Part shown: positions 32,131-44,222 of the stretch, in pieces
Numbering within the stretch: the stretch's first letter is position 1
Layout: every line of letters starts with the position of its first letter
DNA from: Lotus japonicus
Lineage: Eukaryota > Streptophyta > Magnoliopsida > Fabales > Fabaceae
Length of the DNA stretch: 64,000 nt
Reading direction: 5' to 3'
NCBI RefSeq assembly: GCF_012489685.1
Contig: NC_080041.1
Span: forward strand, 35,577,780 to 35,641,779
Translations under genes and position numbers: made by a program
The notes under the pieces: model-generated
What the model was told of the DNA's origin: nothing
Seen by the model: the letters and a program-made list of their open reading frames with translations, nothing else
Databases searched by the model: none

Positions 32131-33637
32131 GGCTTAATCCAGTTTTTGGTCCCCAACCTTTGTCATAAATATAGCTTTAGTCCCTCGCCGGAGTAAAGGT
32201 GGGGATTGATCCCCAATTTTTGGCAAAATGATTGGTTTTGGTCCTTCCGGCCGATTGGGTCAATGCCGGAGCTCCGCCAACTGATGTGGCCCTTGCCACG
32301 TCAATTAATGAGCCTCGCTGGATTTTCTTTTTCATTTTCATTTAAAAAAATTAAAACATTAATTTTTTTAAATATAAATATTTTACTAATACATTTTTTA
32401 AATTGATTTAGAAATTAGGTCAACATAAAAAAGAAAAGCAATTGTTTTTCTATGCAGAAGGTTGATTCAATAATAATTGTGTTGCTTCAGCACACTGAAG
32501 AAGTTGGATGCAAATTACAGCAGTTGGACTACACTGAATAAATCTAACCACGTGAAGATTTTCCAATACAACAACAAAATGATTTACCAATACGCACTTG
32601 GCCTCAAAGTTAATGAACCAAACCTGAATACCCATGATTTTAAAAAAAATGAAAATGAAAAAGAATCCCAGAAACTGCTACGATTATGCAAATTGATGAA
32701 GACCCAAATAATGAAACTCAAAAAAGATGAGAACTTTAGAAGGAAGGAAGAAGAAGAGACAGTGATGTGCGTAGATGTAAGCATGTCTCCAAGAGTAAAT
32801 GTGATCAAATTCCACAAGACCGGTAGCAACAGCCACTGATTCTTCCTCAAAATCGCAACTTTTAACAACCCATTCCCACAAATCCAACCTTTTATTCACT
32901 ATCAAAAGACCATGGCTATGGCATCCTCAAAGCCCCAACCCAGATCCAATCGAAACCCCATCCCTAAAGCCCCAACCCAGATCTGGACACTACGGTGGCT
33001 GGCCTCCATGAAGATGATGGTGGCGGCGCGATTTCAGAGCACAAACGTGGCGGTGGTGCGCGTTTGACAAACCCTCACCGCACCAAGCCACCACGACCTT
33101 CATCTCTCCTTCGATCAAAGCTTGCATCACCAAGCCACCATATCGAAGGTTCGAAGATCAGCTTCTTGATCTGCCACAGAGGGTGGAGATGAGGAGTGGG
33201 GGGTTGGGGTTTTGGTTGCAGGTGAGGGGTTGGGGTGGAGTTGCGGTTTGGGGGAGGGGGTGAAGGTTGAGTTTCAGTTGCAGATGAAGAATGATCTGAG
33301 AATGATCTGGGGTGGGGCTTCTTGATCTGAGAAATGTTGAAGATGAAGATAAAATTGGGTTTCTGCTTAAGATTTTTTATTTTTTTCAATTTTATTTTTT
33401 TTAAATTCATTAGGTTTTTTTTAAAATGAAAAAGAAAAAAAAAAGCCATCTGGACCTCACTAATTGACGTGGCAAGGGCCACATCAGCTGCCGGAGCTCC
33501 GGCGTTGACCCAATCGGCCGGAAGGACCAAAACCAATCATTTTGCAAAAAACTGGGGACCAATCCCCACCTTTACTCCGACGAGGGACTAAAGCCATATT
33601 TATGACAAAGGTTGGGGACCAAAAACTGGATTAAGCC
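32131..33637. mobile_element. Pack-MULE candidate, 1507 bp, perfect 9-bp target duplication
   Basis: The ends begin GGCTTAATCCAGTTTTTGGTCC. Inverted repeats of about 200 bp flank an inner 1.1 kb, and identical 9-bp flanks taaaattta stand at 32122-32130 and 33638-33646. The interior (about 32440-33250) is less AT-rich than the surroundings. It has short open frames on both strands, for instance 32477-32839, and a GC-rich block at 32985-33130, as if it held captured host sequence. I could not identify a source gene. Confidence 0.8.
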
Positions 33638-33790
33638 TAAAATTTAAAAGTGACTTACCTATTAAATAACTATTGGTGCATCAAGTCACACGAGTCACAT
33701 CTCACTCTTCCTCTAAGTCTGGTCTATAAATATTTGCAGTTTCTCTTCTCTCAATATCACCTTCTCATCTCTTAGCACTTTGGTTCAGCT

Positions 33791-35394
33791 ATGGAGCCTT
33801 ATTTTCTTTCTACATTATTTTCTCTCAGTGTGAGCTTCATCTCATTTTTACTTTGTAAATTGTGAAGCTAGATTCCTTCACTTTTTTTTTCCCTAGTAAT
33901 CAACTTTGAAACTGAAATGATGGGTTTTTGCACATGATGTAGATGATGGTGATGTTAGCCTATGCTGCCTTACCTCCTCAACTTTACTGGAAAATGATGC
34001 TTCCAACTACGCCGGTTCCGAAAGCAATCACAGAGCAACTAAGCCTTGGTCAGTAAGAAATTTAAAGACATATGCTTGGAAAATTTGATACTAAATACTG
34101 AATATTGAAATACAATTGTCTATTATAGTCTTACTTCTCCAAATTTCAAGACAAAGCATTCAAGAACTATCTAAGTGAAGTGAATAAAACATTTACTTTA
34201 TGGGGCAAGGGATTGATTATGATGAAAGTGTTGCAAAAATAAAAAGGAAAGTAGGAATCGGAAAAAGTGGACTTCAATGACCATCAAGCGAAATGAACAA
34301 ACTCATATATTTTCCCTTCCCTATATATAGCATAATAAATGGGTGAATTCATAAATTTTAAACATTATATTCAGTATTCAGTTAATTAAAATCACTGTGA
34401 GACAAATTGGAAAATATTTAACTTTAAAAATATGATGAACAATAACCTGAGAAAGATGATTTTAGTTTTGTTCTTAAAAGCACTTGCAGGAGATATTGTG
34501 AGCAGAGGGAAGAGTGTTAATGATGCCGAAACTCAATCACAAAACATGTTCCATGGTTCTAAGGAGATTCCACCACAAGAGATAGGATCATTTTTGTTTA
34601 ATGTGACTCAACTTCTTGGCTATGACACAAATCTTTATGGGTATAAAATTGGCGCTAAAGAGATCCAACTTCATGATGACACAAATCTTTATGGGTATAA
34701 AAGTGGTGCTAGTCTTCACAAGTTGCTGCACGAAAAAACAAAAGCCGGTGTTTTTTTCTTCGAAGAAAACCTTCATCCAGGCACCAAATTGGATTTGCAA
34801 TTGAGTAAGAGAAAACCTGCAGTCCCAATTTTGCCTCGCAAAATCGCAGACCAGATACCATTCTCACTGGAAAAGTTGAAAGAAATATTGGAGATACTTG
34901 TAGTGAAACCCGACTCAAAGAACACTGAGATTGTAGAGAAAACAATTGGTTGGTGTGAATTGCCTTCAATGGAAGGAGAAGAACAAATGTGTGCTACTTC
35001 ATTGGAATCCTTGGTGGATTTCATCGCTTCCAAGCTTGGGAAAAATGTGCTTGCTATCTCAACAGAAGTGGAATTTGAAAAGGAAACTCAATCACAGAAT
35101 TTTTTAGTGAAAGATGGAGTGAAGAAGTTAGCTGATGATGGTATTGCTGTTTGTCATCCCATGACTTACCCTTATGCTGTTTTCTTTTGTCATAAATTAG
35201 TAAAAACTAGTGCATATTTTGTTCCTTTGGAGGGTGAAGATGGGGCTAGAGTTAAAGCAGTTGCTGTGTGCCACAGAGACACGTCGAAATGGGATCCAAA
35301 TCATGTATCGTTCCAAGACCTCAATGTCAAGCCTGGAACAGTTCCAGTGTGTCATGTCTTACCTGAGAGGCATCTTCTTTGGGTTCCCAAGTAG
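33791..35394 (+). CDS. BURP-domain protein (USP-like), copy 1
   Basis: Exons 33791-33829, 33943-34048 and 34490-35394 join in frame to 349 residues. A hydrophobic N-terminus acts as signal peptide. It is followed by the short conserved segment ALPPQLYWKMMLPTTPVPKAI, a variable region, and a C-terminal BURP domain starting near VFFFEENLHPGTKLDL. The four Cys-His pairs of the BURP signature are present (VCHP, FCHK, VCHR, VCHV). BURP proteins are plant-specific, secreted or wall/vacuole-associated, and linked to seed development and stress; biochemical role is unclear (family knowledge). The variable region holds an 18-residue tandem duplication (DTNLYGYK repeated). It is paralogous to 50751-52094, with the same exon phases. 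No break seen. Confidence 0.9.
34620..34727 (+). repeat. 54-bp in-frame tandem duplication in BURP copy 1
   Basis: The sequence gacacaaatctttatggg recurs 54 bases apart (34624 and 34678), adding 18 residues. Copy 2 at 50751 has no such duplication, so it arose after the genes split. Confidence 0.8.
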
Positions 35395-36220
35395 AGTACT
35401 AATCAAATTTCTGCTTGTTTGCACACGGGGTTATTGAAGCTTATCTGCTATTAAATAAGTTCCAGTAAGTACTATTTAGTTTACATCCAAACGGTTCTTT
35501 GTCCTCCTTGTATATATCCTTAAATAAGTGGACAGATCCATGTAGCATTAGCTGCACAATATCAATCTTAAATCCATGATGATGGTTAAATGTATTATTT
35601 ATATGTAAAATCAATGTTGCAGTGTGTCTTTTTAGAGTGACCAAACTATCAAGCTAATTCAACTGTTAAGCTACTTGAATACCCGACTGAAATTGGTTCG
35701 AGTAGTAGCATAGGAAAATTGAAAGATGAATCTAGATATCATTAAGCTAAGATGTTGATAATGCTGAGAAAGTAGGGCAGTGGAAAGAGTGCTGATATGA
35801 GTTGTTACAGTACAAAAGGGAATGAGAATTAGATTGCTTGCTAATTGGACAGGAAAAATGACATGGAATCAATCAAAGCAATTGCTTGTACAGTATGATC
35901 AAGCTAACATTTTGCCAAGCTTAAGTGATAAAAAAGCACTAATACAAGCATATTTAATTTGGCCTGTTGTCAACTCACTTAATTTCCAATTGCTTGATCT
36001 CACATCTGACTCCTGGATGACAAGATCCAGCAGGTCCTTTGCCAAAAGTTGTAGTCCTGGTAGTGAATCATACCTACAATGAAATTTTGCCTTGCCAAAT
36101 TGGCTACCTCTATGCCATTACAGGTCAGCCCAAAATCTTTCTTAAGCTTATAAATGTATATATATATTTAAACAGCTTTGTAATTTACAAGTTTTGGAAA
36201 TACATAATTTATTAATTTAA
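35395..36220 (+). other. BURP copy 1 3' flank and unidentified remnant
   Basis: 3' UTR-like sequence to about 35460, then AT-rich DNA. A segment near 36040-36125 translates to a sensible-looking KVVVLVVNHTYNEILPCQIG in one frame, but it has no neighbours in frame and I do not recognise it. It could be a decayed gene fragment. Confidence 0.3.
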
Positions 36221-36229
36221 ACTTCTATA

Positions 36230-37065
36230 GTAACCGTCTATCACCTATCGACGATTTCTTGCCAAAATACACATATACACGGTGATTTTTAGTAAACAAA
36301 TATCCTCTTAGTTCGACTAAAGGGAAGTTTAAAATCGGGGCCCTTTTTGGGAAAACGCCTTGCCAAAGTGTTGTGTGTGAGTTGATATTCTTCGACGAAG
36401 ATGAACGATTCAAAAGGAACTGAACTTTATTAAACACAGGTTAATTACATGAAGATCATAACGTAACACAGTAAAGAGAAATCTACAAGAGAAGTGAATC
36501 TCGACAGGGAAACAAACAAGCAAAACAACAGGCTTAAACGCAAGAAAAATAAACAGTTGGTCCTGCAACGTACTCCTCCATCATCACGTCTTGCTCTTTG
36601 AGTCTCATTGAGGCGGACATGAGAGCATTTTAGTGAATTTTTCAGAGTTAAGTTGGAACCCCTTTTCTGATGATGCTTCTCCTATTTATAGTGTTCTCTC
36701 TTCCTCCACGTTCTTGGCGGTTGTTCTTCAGTGTACGCGGACTTCGTGGGTTTGAATTTTGGCGCCTTGCCCCACGTTCAGCCGGAGATTTTGAGCACGT
36801 GATTTTAATCATCTAATTGCACCGTGGGCGGTCTTGAGTCGTGGGTAACCGTCGCCATTCGTGGTATCGTGGGTACACGCACGTGCTGATAACTACCCAT
36901 CACTCGGTAACTGCTTCCTTCGCTGAGTTTGTCGATTTTTCCCTTACTCCCTTGACTTTGGAGGATGTTACCTGACGAGTCTCAGGCCTCACCATGGTCC
37001 CGTCTGTCGAGAAACCATCTTTCCGACACCGGTGTCGAGAATCGTAGCATTAATAATCTTAGTTC
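36230..37065 (-). repeat. LTR-like sequence, minus orientation
   Basis: Read on the minus strand it has a TATA box (CTATAAATAGG, near 36685-36695), then a leader-like stretch of about 270 bases and an AATAAAG polyadenylation-type signal near 36428. These features in this order are those of a retrotransposon LTR (U3-R-U5). Inverted short motifs cgacaccggtgtcg occur near 37025. No coding sequence and no second LTR were found, so it may be solo; borders are uncertain. Confidence 0.42.
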
Positions 37066-37668
37066 AACACATATAAAAAAATAGTGGGACCAAATAATAC
37101 AAATAAAGTTTGCTATACAAACAAACAATATATATAGTATTTAAATGAGATTTAGAGAATAATAAAAAATTTGTGGGGGCATTTTCCCCCAAAGCGACCA
37201 ATGTGGATCCGTCCTTGGTAACCGTTCATCATCACATGACTACAAGTGTCCTAGTGTAGAGATCATGTGTTTGACCTATTTAATCATAAAATGTGATCCT
37301 AAATACAATTGATCGTCTAAAAGTACATTAAATGATATGTCGTCTTGAATAATGAGTTTGAGTCGCTCAAGAATGAGATCGCCCAACCGGTCCACAAGCC
37401 CCATGACACCAAGCTTTAAGCATTAAGGAGAAACTTTCAAAAAAAAAAGCATTAACGATAAGCGTGTCTTTTTTTATTGCATCAACCAACGTCTCTCGAA
37501 CATCGCCTAATAGGTCCACAAACCCCTAAACCTAAGACACACATGCTTAATAACTAAGGTGAAGTGTTTATCAATGAAACAAAATTGCTTCAATACTTGT
37601 CGTTAAAACAAATAAGGAATAATCAAAGAGTTTGATCCTCCAAAGACTCATTCTTAAGAAGATATTTA
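37066..37668. other. Intergenic, nothing identified
   Basis: AT-rich, no supportable gene. The part near 37560-37610 (ttgcttcaatacttgtcgttaaaac) resembles the sequence just right of the Harbinger element (about 47920), so the two flanks may derive from one local duplication. Confidence 0.3.
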
Positions 37669-38138
37669 GGGCATGTTTGTTAACCCTTTTTAAAAAGGGT
37701 TCTCAAAACAGTTTTATGAATCAATTTTCGGAAATTGTTTTTGCGGAGAGATTGGAGAAAAAACTTGTTTGATAATTCTAGTTTTGAAAACAGTTTTTGA
37801 AATGATAAAACATAAAACTTTTTTGGTAAAATCATTTTGAAAACTTGTTTTGAAAACTAAAAAGTTAAAAACTTGTATGATTGTGTTGTTTTCTTTTATG
37901 AGATTTAAATGAACTTCATATTTAAATGGAACATGAACTGGTCTTATTTTATGAACATGGGAATATTAATGCATTTGTTAGATAAGTTAAACTAAAAAAA
38001 GCACTTACATACGTTAAAGTCAATTAAAATCTAATAACTAAGAAAAGTGTCATATTATCATATTACAACTTGATAACAAAGTCAAAGTGATAATATTTAA
38101 AACTAATGCGGTCTAATATCATACAAAGTTAAAATGAG

Positions 38139-38456
38139 TCAATTATCAATGTCATGATGTGCCCACATCCAATCTGCAATTTGATCCCTTTGCATTGCCA
38201 TTTCAGCTGCACCTTCATCAGATAGTCTTGCTAAATTGTCATCATGTGAGGTTGTTCCTGCAGTGCTAGAACCTTCATTCATGCTATCCGCGGGATCCAA
38301 TTCTTCCCACATCCTAAATAGTTCATCATTCAAATTCCACTTGCGTATGTAATTATGAATAGCACATGTTGTTACTATAAGTCGTTGCCTGCAAGATTTA
38401 TATGAAGTCATCAACTTTAGAATAAGAAACCTGTTTTTCAAGACTCCAAAATGCAT
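38139..38456 (-). pseudogene. PIF/Harbinger transposase C-terminal remnant
   Basis: The 105-codon frame begins with FGVLKNRFLILK and has CAIHNYIRKW, the C-terminal motifs of the DDE nuclease of PIF/Harbinger transposases (usual form FGVLK.RF.IL and C.LHN). The catalytic DDE core and the start are missing, so this is a 3' exon or truncated remnant. A long acidic tail (after the HNY motif) is typical of plant copies. It ends 470 bases inside the element's left terminus. Confidence 0.7.
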
Positions 38457-39180
38457 TTAGAATTTTGAGACATCATCTCACAAAAAATTAATTCAATGTG
38501 CCCGAAAATTCTCGACGGTTCAAATCAGAATTTTGAGCCATCATTTACTGAAACTTTGGCACAATGCACTTAGAAACATAATACGTCTTTCAATGAAGCT
38601 TAGTAGAGGACTTGCCTCACTTACTGAAATCAAAATAGTATAACCACGCCCAGCCAACCATTTCCTCACACACACACACACCACAAAATTATTCACAGTT
38701 CCAATCCACTCATCAAGCTAGCAGCTAAGGATACAATTAAGAGGAGATAAGGACCAAATAGCATATGGGTACTGGAATTTAATGAATCCAAAAATCAAAA
38801 ATCTCTATTTTCCACTACACCGCTATGAACGAAAACCCCACCTCACCACCAAACTTTCAAAGCCTTCTAACAATCCAACCACAGCCCCTCACCCACCAAC
38901 AACCCCACAAAACTCACCCAAGGAACCCAACCAAAACCCTATATTCAAGCATGAAAACTAAAGCAAAACCCATAGAGATTAGAGAAATTGAAGATGACAG
39001 AGTAACCAAGAGGAATCAAAATCAACAAAAATCAAACCAAATTGAGATTTACAAGAGAATGGAAAAAAAAAAACCAACCTTAGATTTCAATTATCCACAG
39101 CACCGCAGATAGGTGGGTGTGAAAGCGTTCCAGAAGTTCAATGGGAAGAACGTGAGTTTGCTAAAAAAAAAACCTATTTT
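38457..39180. other. Non-coding part of the Harbinger element
   Basis: A (ca)n run near 38670-38690 and CA-rich low-complexity sequence. The 95-codon frame at 38825-39112 is composed of Pro/Thr/Gln/Lys repeats and is not accepted as a gene. Confidence 0.3.
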
Positions 39181-39253
39181 AGGGGATTTGGGTTTGGCGC
39201 CCCACCCTTTAGGCTCCGCGCCCCAATCTTTTTTTTTTATCCCAAAAGTACCA

Positions 39254-39420
39254 TGCGGTTAATGATTTACCGTTTTCAATATACGATTCGGTAAATCATT
39301 AACCGTTTTTTGTTTCCCCAGTATGAACACCTTTGCACAATTACCCCAGTACACGAAGAACAAATGTAGTTAATGATTAACCGAATCGTATATTGAAAAC
39401 GGTTAATCATTAACCGTTTT
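39254..39420. repeat. Subterminal inverted repeat with palindromic motif, left side
   Basis: Segments 39256-39308 and 39367-39420 are near reverse complements of each other (about 53 bp with a few changes), spaced 58 bp. Both contain ggttaatgattt or aatcattaacc and the shared core caatatacgattcgg or its inverse. Confidence 0.8.
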
Positions 39421-39584
39421 GGTTTTTGGCAGTTTGATCACCTTTTCACCATTACTCCTCCCTCCACCAACCCCTCCACCATTACTCCTCCATGAACAAC
39501 CCCCCACCAGCCCCCCATAACTTGACCACACAACCTTATTCCACCATTACTCCACTCCTCCCTCACATTTCACCTTCCCACCAC

Positions 39585-39650
39585 CACCACCATCTCCACA
39601 TTTCCACTTTCCATCACCACCACCACCACCAACACCACCACCACCAAGGG
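39585..39650. repeat. (CCA/CAC)n microsatellite
   Basis: Runs of caccaccacc at about 39580-39595, 39613-39632 and 39635-39648; non-coding 5' region of the MULE. Confidence 0.8.
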
Positions 39651-39784
39651 AAAGCTCTAAACTCCTGGTAAGTGTTGTTAGTTTTTAGTACTTTATTTAT
39701 AGTTAGTTTAAGTAGTTAGTTGTTAGTTTAAGTAGTTAGTTTAGGTAGTTAAGTTGGTAATATAGGCCTCTGTATCGCGAACAC

Positions 39785-39920
39785 ATTCGGTAAATGATTT
39801 ACCGTTGTGGAAATGGAAAATGATTTACCGTTTTGGAGACGGATAATGATTTACCGATGTATAGACATATATTTATTTACCGTTTTGTAGTCAGACATTG
39901 ATTTACCGTTTTGACTTCCA
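39785..39920 (+). repeat. Array of atgatttaccgtttt motifs
   Basis: Five copies of (a)tgatttaccg(ttttg) or close variants about 27-30 bases apart, ending four bases before the transposase ATG. The first is the palindrome ggtaaatgatttacc. Relatives occur at the other end of the element (47040-47110, 47485-47535). Candidate transposase-binding or promoter sites (inference). Confidence 0.8.
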
Positions 39921-39923
39921 GGG

Positions 39924-42900
39924 ATGACGGACTCTTTTGTTTTTGGTGAATCACAATTGATAAACGCTGCTGAATTGGAAAATGATAATCAAGAGGAGCT
40001 AAAAGAGGAGCAACCATCACCATTTGAACCCCCAGTTATAACTATAGATGTCTCCCATTTGTATGTGACTAGTCAGGTACTTATTGAACAAATTTTTGCA
40101 TGATTTGTTTATGCTTTGTTTATGCCTTGTTTTATGCCTTATGCTTTGTTTATCATGAAACAACGTTTCCCTTTGAGAAATGATCTTATGAAATGGGTTC
40201 GCGACATTTCTATGGAAAATAATTTTGTTTTGGTGACAACAAAGTCTGATAGTGGTGTGAATGGAAGAAAATAATATGTTATTCTGGGGTGTGAGAAGCA
40301 TAGTGTGTATGTTTCCTACAGAGATCCTAATCTTGTTGAAGGAACGTCAACACAAAAGACAGGTTGTCCTTTTAGGCTAAAAGGACGACGTACGAAAGAT
40401 GGTAGAGGATGGTGGTTGAAGGTGATGGATGGTAGACACATCCATCAACCAGCTAGGTCACTACTTGGTCACAATTGCGCTGGTCGACTGACTAGTGAGG
40501 AGAAGGAGGACGTGATAAATCAGGCTAAGACTTGGGTTGCACTGAGAAAGATGTTGGCGTCCACCGAGAAAAATTCTTCAAACTTGTCTACCATCCAACA
40601 AATTTATGGTGTTTGCAAGCGGTTTAGACAATCCGCTCGTGGGTCATTGACAGAGATGCAATACTTGCTGAAGAAGTTGGACGGTGAGAAGTATGTTCAC
40701 TTTGAAAGAAATGAACCCGGATCAGAAGTGATTAGAGATGTATTTTGGGCTCATCCGAATGCCGTCAAACTTTTCAACACATTCCCATATGTAGTGATCA
40801 TGGATTGCACATACAAGATAAGCAAATACAAACTACCCTTGCTCGAGAATGTTGGCCTGACCTCCACGGATAAAACATACTCAATAGCATTCTGCTACAT
40901 TGGTAGTGAGGGCACAGATGACTACATTTGGGCATTGGAGTGTATGAAGTCTCTTATTTCCGACCAATCCAGGTTGCCTACAGTGATTGTGACTGACCGA
41001 GATCTGGCCTTATTGAGTGCTGCTAAACAAAGCCTTCCCACCACTACCCATTTATTATGCTTGTGGCACATCAACAAGTGTGTTTTGGCAAAGTGCAAAG
41101 AGTATGTTGGCACGGATAATTTTGCTGCAGAGGTTATGGAGAAGTGGGCCGACTTGGTAGATGCTCCAATAGTTACAGAATTTGAAGGGCATTAGATGGA
41201 ATTGTTTAAAATGTGCAAGCCTAAATACAGCAAGTTTAGCACTTATTGTTCTACTACAGGGTTGGTCCACAAGGAGAAATTTGCCAAGGCATGGACAAAT
41301 CATGTGATGCATTTTGGAACAACAACAAGTAACAGGTAAAAAAAATGTTATTACTTGTTATATGTTTTTCATTTCATAGATTATTACTGTATTAATTCTT
41401 ATATGTTTTAAGATTTAAAGTAATAAGGCGCGTTGTTGGTATGCAGGGCTGAAGGTGCACATGCCAGCTTGAAGTTGATGTTGCGGAACAGCAAGGGTGA
41501 CCTAGCCACTTCATGGGATGCGTCGCATAGTTTGACCATCAATCGTCACACTGAGATAGTAGCATCGTTTGAGCGCAGTATTAACAGAATTGATCACATT
41601 TTCAAGACCCCATTCTACATAAATATTAGGGGATTTGTGTCAAACAAATGCTTGAAACTCATTGATGCTGAACAGACAAGAATGAAGTCCTACGGCGGCA
41701 GATGCGATTGCTTATTGAGAGAGACTCATGGACTACCTTGCGGTTGTCAACTTGCAGGTTACCGGTCAACCACTCTCCTGTAACTTAGTTCAAATTATTT
41801 ATATTTGTGATTGAATGTGACATGTTTGTGCACTTGCAGGTTACGGAAGAATTCCGTATGAAGCAATTCATCCATTCTAGAAGAGCCTAAGTTGGGAGCA
41901 TGTACCTGTTGCAGATACTGGCAGCTCAAATATTTGCGGACTAGACCATGGAGCAATGCACCCAGAAGTTGAGGCACTGAAACTTTATTTCCAATCTTTG
42001 GATACTGGAGGGCAGAATATGGTAAGGAGGAAGCTTCAGGCGATATATTGTCCCGAAAGCAATTCACTATGTACTCCTGAGGTTCGGATAAAGCCCAACC
42101 GCACTCTTAAGTTGACGGGGAGCAAACCACCCAAGGGTCGAGCAATAGGATCCTTGACTCGTGATCCATCAGGGTTTGAGATTGTTGACAGGGAGATGAA
42201 AGCGGCAAAGAAGGCTTCACAACCAGCAAAGAGGAAGAAGTGTGCGAAGAAGTCTGATACAAGCCATTTCATGAGTCATTTTCCATCCTTTCTCCATCCA
42301 TATATTCACATAGTTACAGATGTTGAGGATGATGGTAACTGTGGCTATAGATCCATTGCTGCATTACTGGGCATTCCGCCGGTGAGGACGGTTGGACTTG
42401 GGTTAGGGAAGAGTTGATAGGAGAACTTGAAAACAATAGCTTCATGTATACTGACATGTGGTCCAGGCAGATTGTTGATGTCTTACATGCTCGACTCACT
42501 CTTCCTCATGGTGACCCGACCACCTTTGATAAATGGATGCAACTGCCAGAGATGGGATACCTTGTGGCTACAAGGTTCCAATTGGTTCTCGTAACCTTAT
42601 CCGCTATGGGTTGTAACACATACCTTCCACTGAGAGGAGCCGGTCCACCAGATGTGTATCCTGTTATAGCTATTGGTCATGTGATAAATCACTTTATACA
42701 GGTATATTTTGATTAAATACACGAATATTTTAGTTACGTACTAAAATGTCAATTAATTTTTGTATTTGGAAGTTATCTAATTTTATGGTTATTCTCTAAA
42801 ATGTAGCTCCATTTAACTCTTGGACATCCTATGCCGCCTATTGCTCACAGTGGTGATGGCATGCTGATGCTGCCTCCGGACACTGGCGCGACCCATATGG

Positions 42901-42994
42901 TCCACGTTTAGACATGTTCGCTGCAGAATTCAAAGCTTGGCTTGGGCATTTTAGTGGTCATCATGATAGCTATGTGGACATCACCACAGATTGA
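39924..42994 (+). pseudogene. FAR1-type MULE transposase with OTU-like C-terminus, broken
   Basis: Exons as far as visible: 39924-40075, from about 40150 to 41335, 41447-41757, and 41840 onward. A FAR1/WRKY-GCM1-type zinc-finger region is followed by the MULE core: Asp in VIMDCTYK, Asp in VTDRD, Glu in RAEGAHASL. A SWIM finger follows (CDC...CGC). The C-terminal part has DDGNCGYRS, the catalytic Cys motif of OTU cysteine proteases, and a late INHF His. Stops lie at 40272-40274, 41193-41195 and 41878-41880 (the last where HPFWKS is expected), with frameshifts near 42385 and 42870 and no AG acceptor for exon 2. MULE-OTU fusions are known in plants (family knowledge). Not functional as it stands. 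Confidence 0.82.
42270..42720 (+). other. OTU protease-like segment of the MULE
   Basis: The segment from HPYIHIVTDVEDDGNCGYRS (Asp and Cys of the OTU catalytic site) to DVYPVIAIGHVINHFIQV (His region) spans a typical OTU core of about 140 residues. It is split by a frameshift near 42385, where GEDGWTWVREEL continues in another frame. Whether the OTU domain acts on ubiquitin in such elements is unknown. Confidence 0.65.
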
Positions 42995-43378
42995 GTGTTC
43001 TTCTATTGTGTAATATTTATTAGTAAACTCTCTGTAATATTAATTTGATGGCCCTTATCCTTAGGTTGTTAAGGATAACTATGGAGACATCATCATAGAT
43101 TGACAGGTTACTTTGGTAATGTTAATTTTCATTTGATGCTTTTGGTAATGTTAATTTGATGTACGTTAAATAGTATAGCTCATTTGTCATTTCATTTCAT
43201 TATCAAGGTCTTGTCATTTTCATTTCATTGTGAAGGTCTTGTCATTTCCATCCACTACAAGATGAACTAGAACCCTGACATTACCCTCAACCACCAACCC
43301 TGACATTACTCTCAATCACCAACCCCAACCACACTTCTACCATCCACCAATACACCATAAATCTTCTGACCATTCTGC

Positions 43379-43392
43379 TATAAATCTCTATT
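43379..43392 (+). promoter_or_regulatory. TATA box before the HROB-like gene
   Basis: The motif ctataaatctct lies about 85 bases before the ATG at 43465, so the HROB-like gene has its own promoter and is not read from the transposase transcript. Confidence 0.5.
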
Positions 43393-43464
43393 GTGTCTTG
43401 CCTCTTCTTCTTACTCTTTATCCTCTTCTTCCTGTCTTGTAACCTAGACAAAAAAAAACAGACA

Positions 43465-44222
43465 ATGGAACAAGACCCAAATCCATTCGTCCGCCATTGC
43501 AAACGTCAAAGCAACAATTCTGGCAGCTCTCGCCCTCTCATTCCTGGCCCGGCTAGCGCCATCCAGGCTGCCATGTATGCCCGTAGATCCACCCCTAACA
43601 CACCACTAATTCCGACCCAGGAAATCGTGAGGCGTGTGCTAGATCACGGATCAACCGAAACCGATCCTGATTTCAACTCAAATGCTTGGCTATCAGCCCT
43701 GTAAGAGTGGGGATTTGCCACTCCGCTGGGTTCTCTGACAGCGAACGTTGAGAGGGTGGAGAATGTTGTTGCTGTTATCAAATCTTGCATTCCCAATGGT
43801 TTCGGAGATACGAAAGTTACCCACAAGGTATGTCCTGTCCTTGCTTTTGTCCCCCATGCTTTTGTCCCCCTTCTCTAACCGTTCCTATTTATTTCTCAAA
43901 CGATTGTAAAAATTTAGGACCCCACGGGTATTGTTGATGCTAGCATCCATTGCAAGACCTTTACCCACAGTGAATTTGCGAATGACATAACTGTTGTTGT
44001 TCTCTTTCTAAAAAAGGTCTATCCTCTAGAACCTAAACATTAAAATTGCTTCATTTTGGACAACTATGCATGGTTTGATTAAAGTATGCTTTTTAGTTGC
44101 AGGTTGCTGTGTTTGCACTTAGAGGATCTGTTTGTTATCTTAATATAACATTGCCCAACGTAGTCAAGGTATTTCCAAAGGATTGCGGACCCCATGACTT
44201 CATAAATATCACAGAGGAATAA
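43465..44222 (+). pseudogene. HROB-like (homologous recombination OB-fold) gene inside the MULE
   Basis: Exons 43465-43827, 43918-44016 and 44103-44222 keep one frame. Motifs RPLIPGPASAIQAAM, DPDFNSNAWL, VVAVIKSCIPNGFGD, then DPTGIVDASIH and YLNITLPNVVKV match my memory of plant HROB/DUF4539 proteins. Those act with the MCM8-MCM9 helicase in homologous recombination. The piece has the N-terminal linker and the OB-fold but is short (about 194 residues). A TAA at 43702-43704 breaks exon 1; it reads as gtaaga, a donor-like site, but the nearest acceptor would make an intron of only 41 bases. Probably captured or co-evolved cargo, now dead. Confidence 0.62.

Noticed and set aside
33075..33536. 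Minus-strand frame of 153 codons
   Set aside because: Mostly translation of the Pack-MULE inverted repeat and A/T tracts.
38825..39112. Open frame of 95 codons next to the Harbinger remnant
   Set aside because: CA-rich low complexity, probably leader sequence of the element read in reverse.
43701..43741. Possible 41-bp intron in the HROB-like gene that would skip the TAA
   Set aside because: Donor gtaaga and acceptor gacag exist, but 41 bases is below the usual minimum for plant introns.
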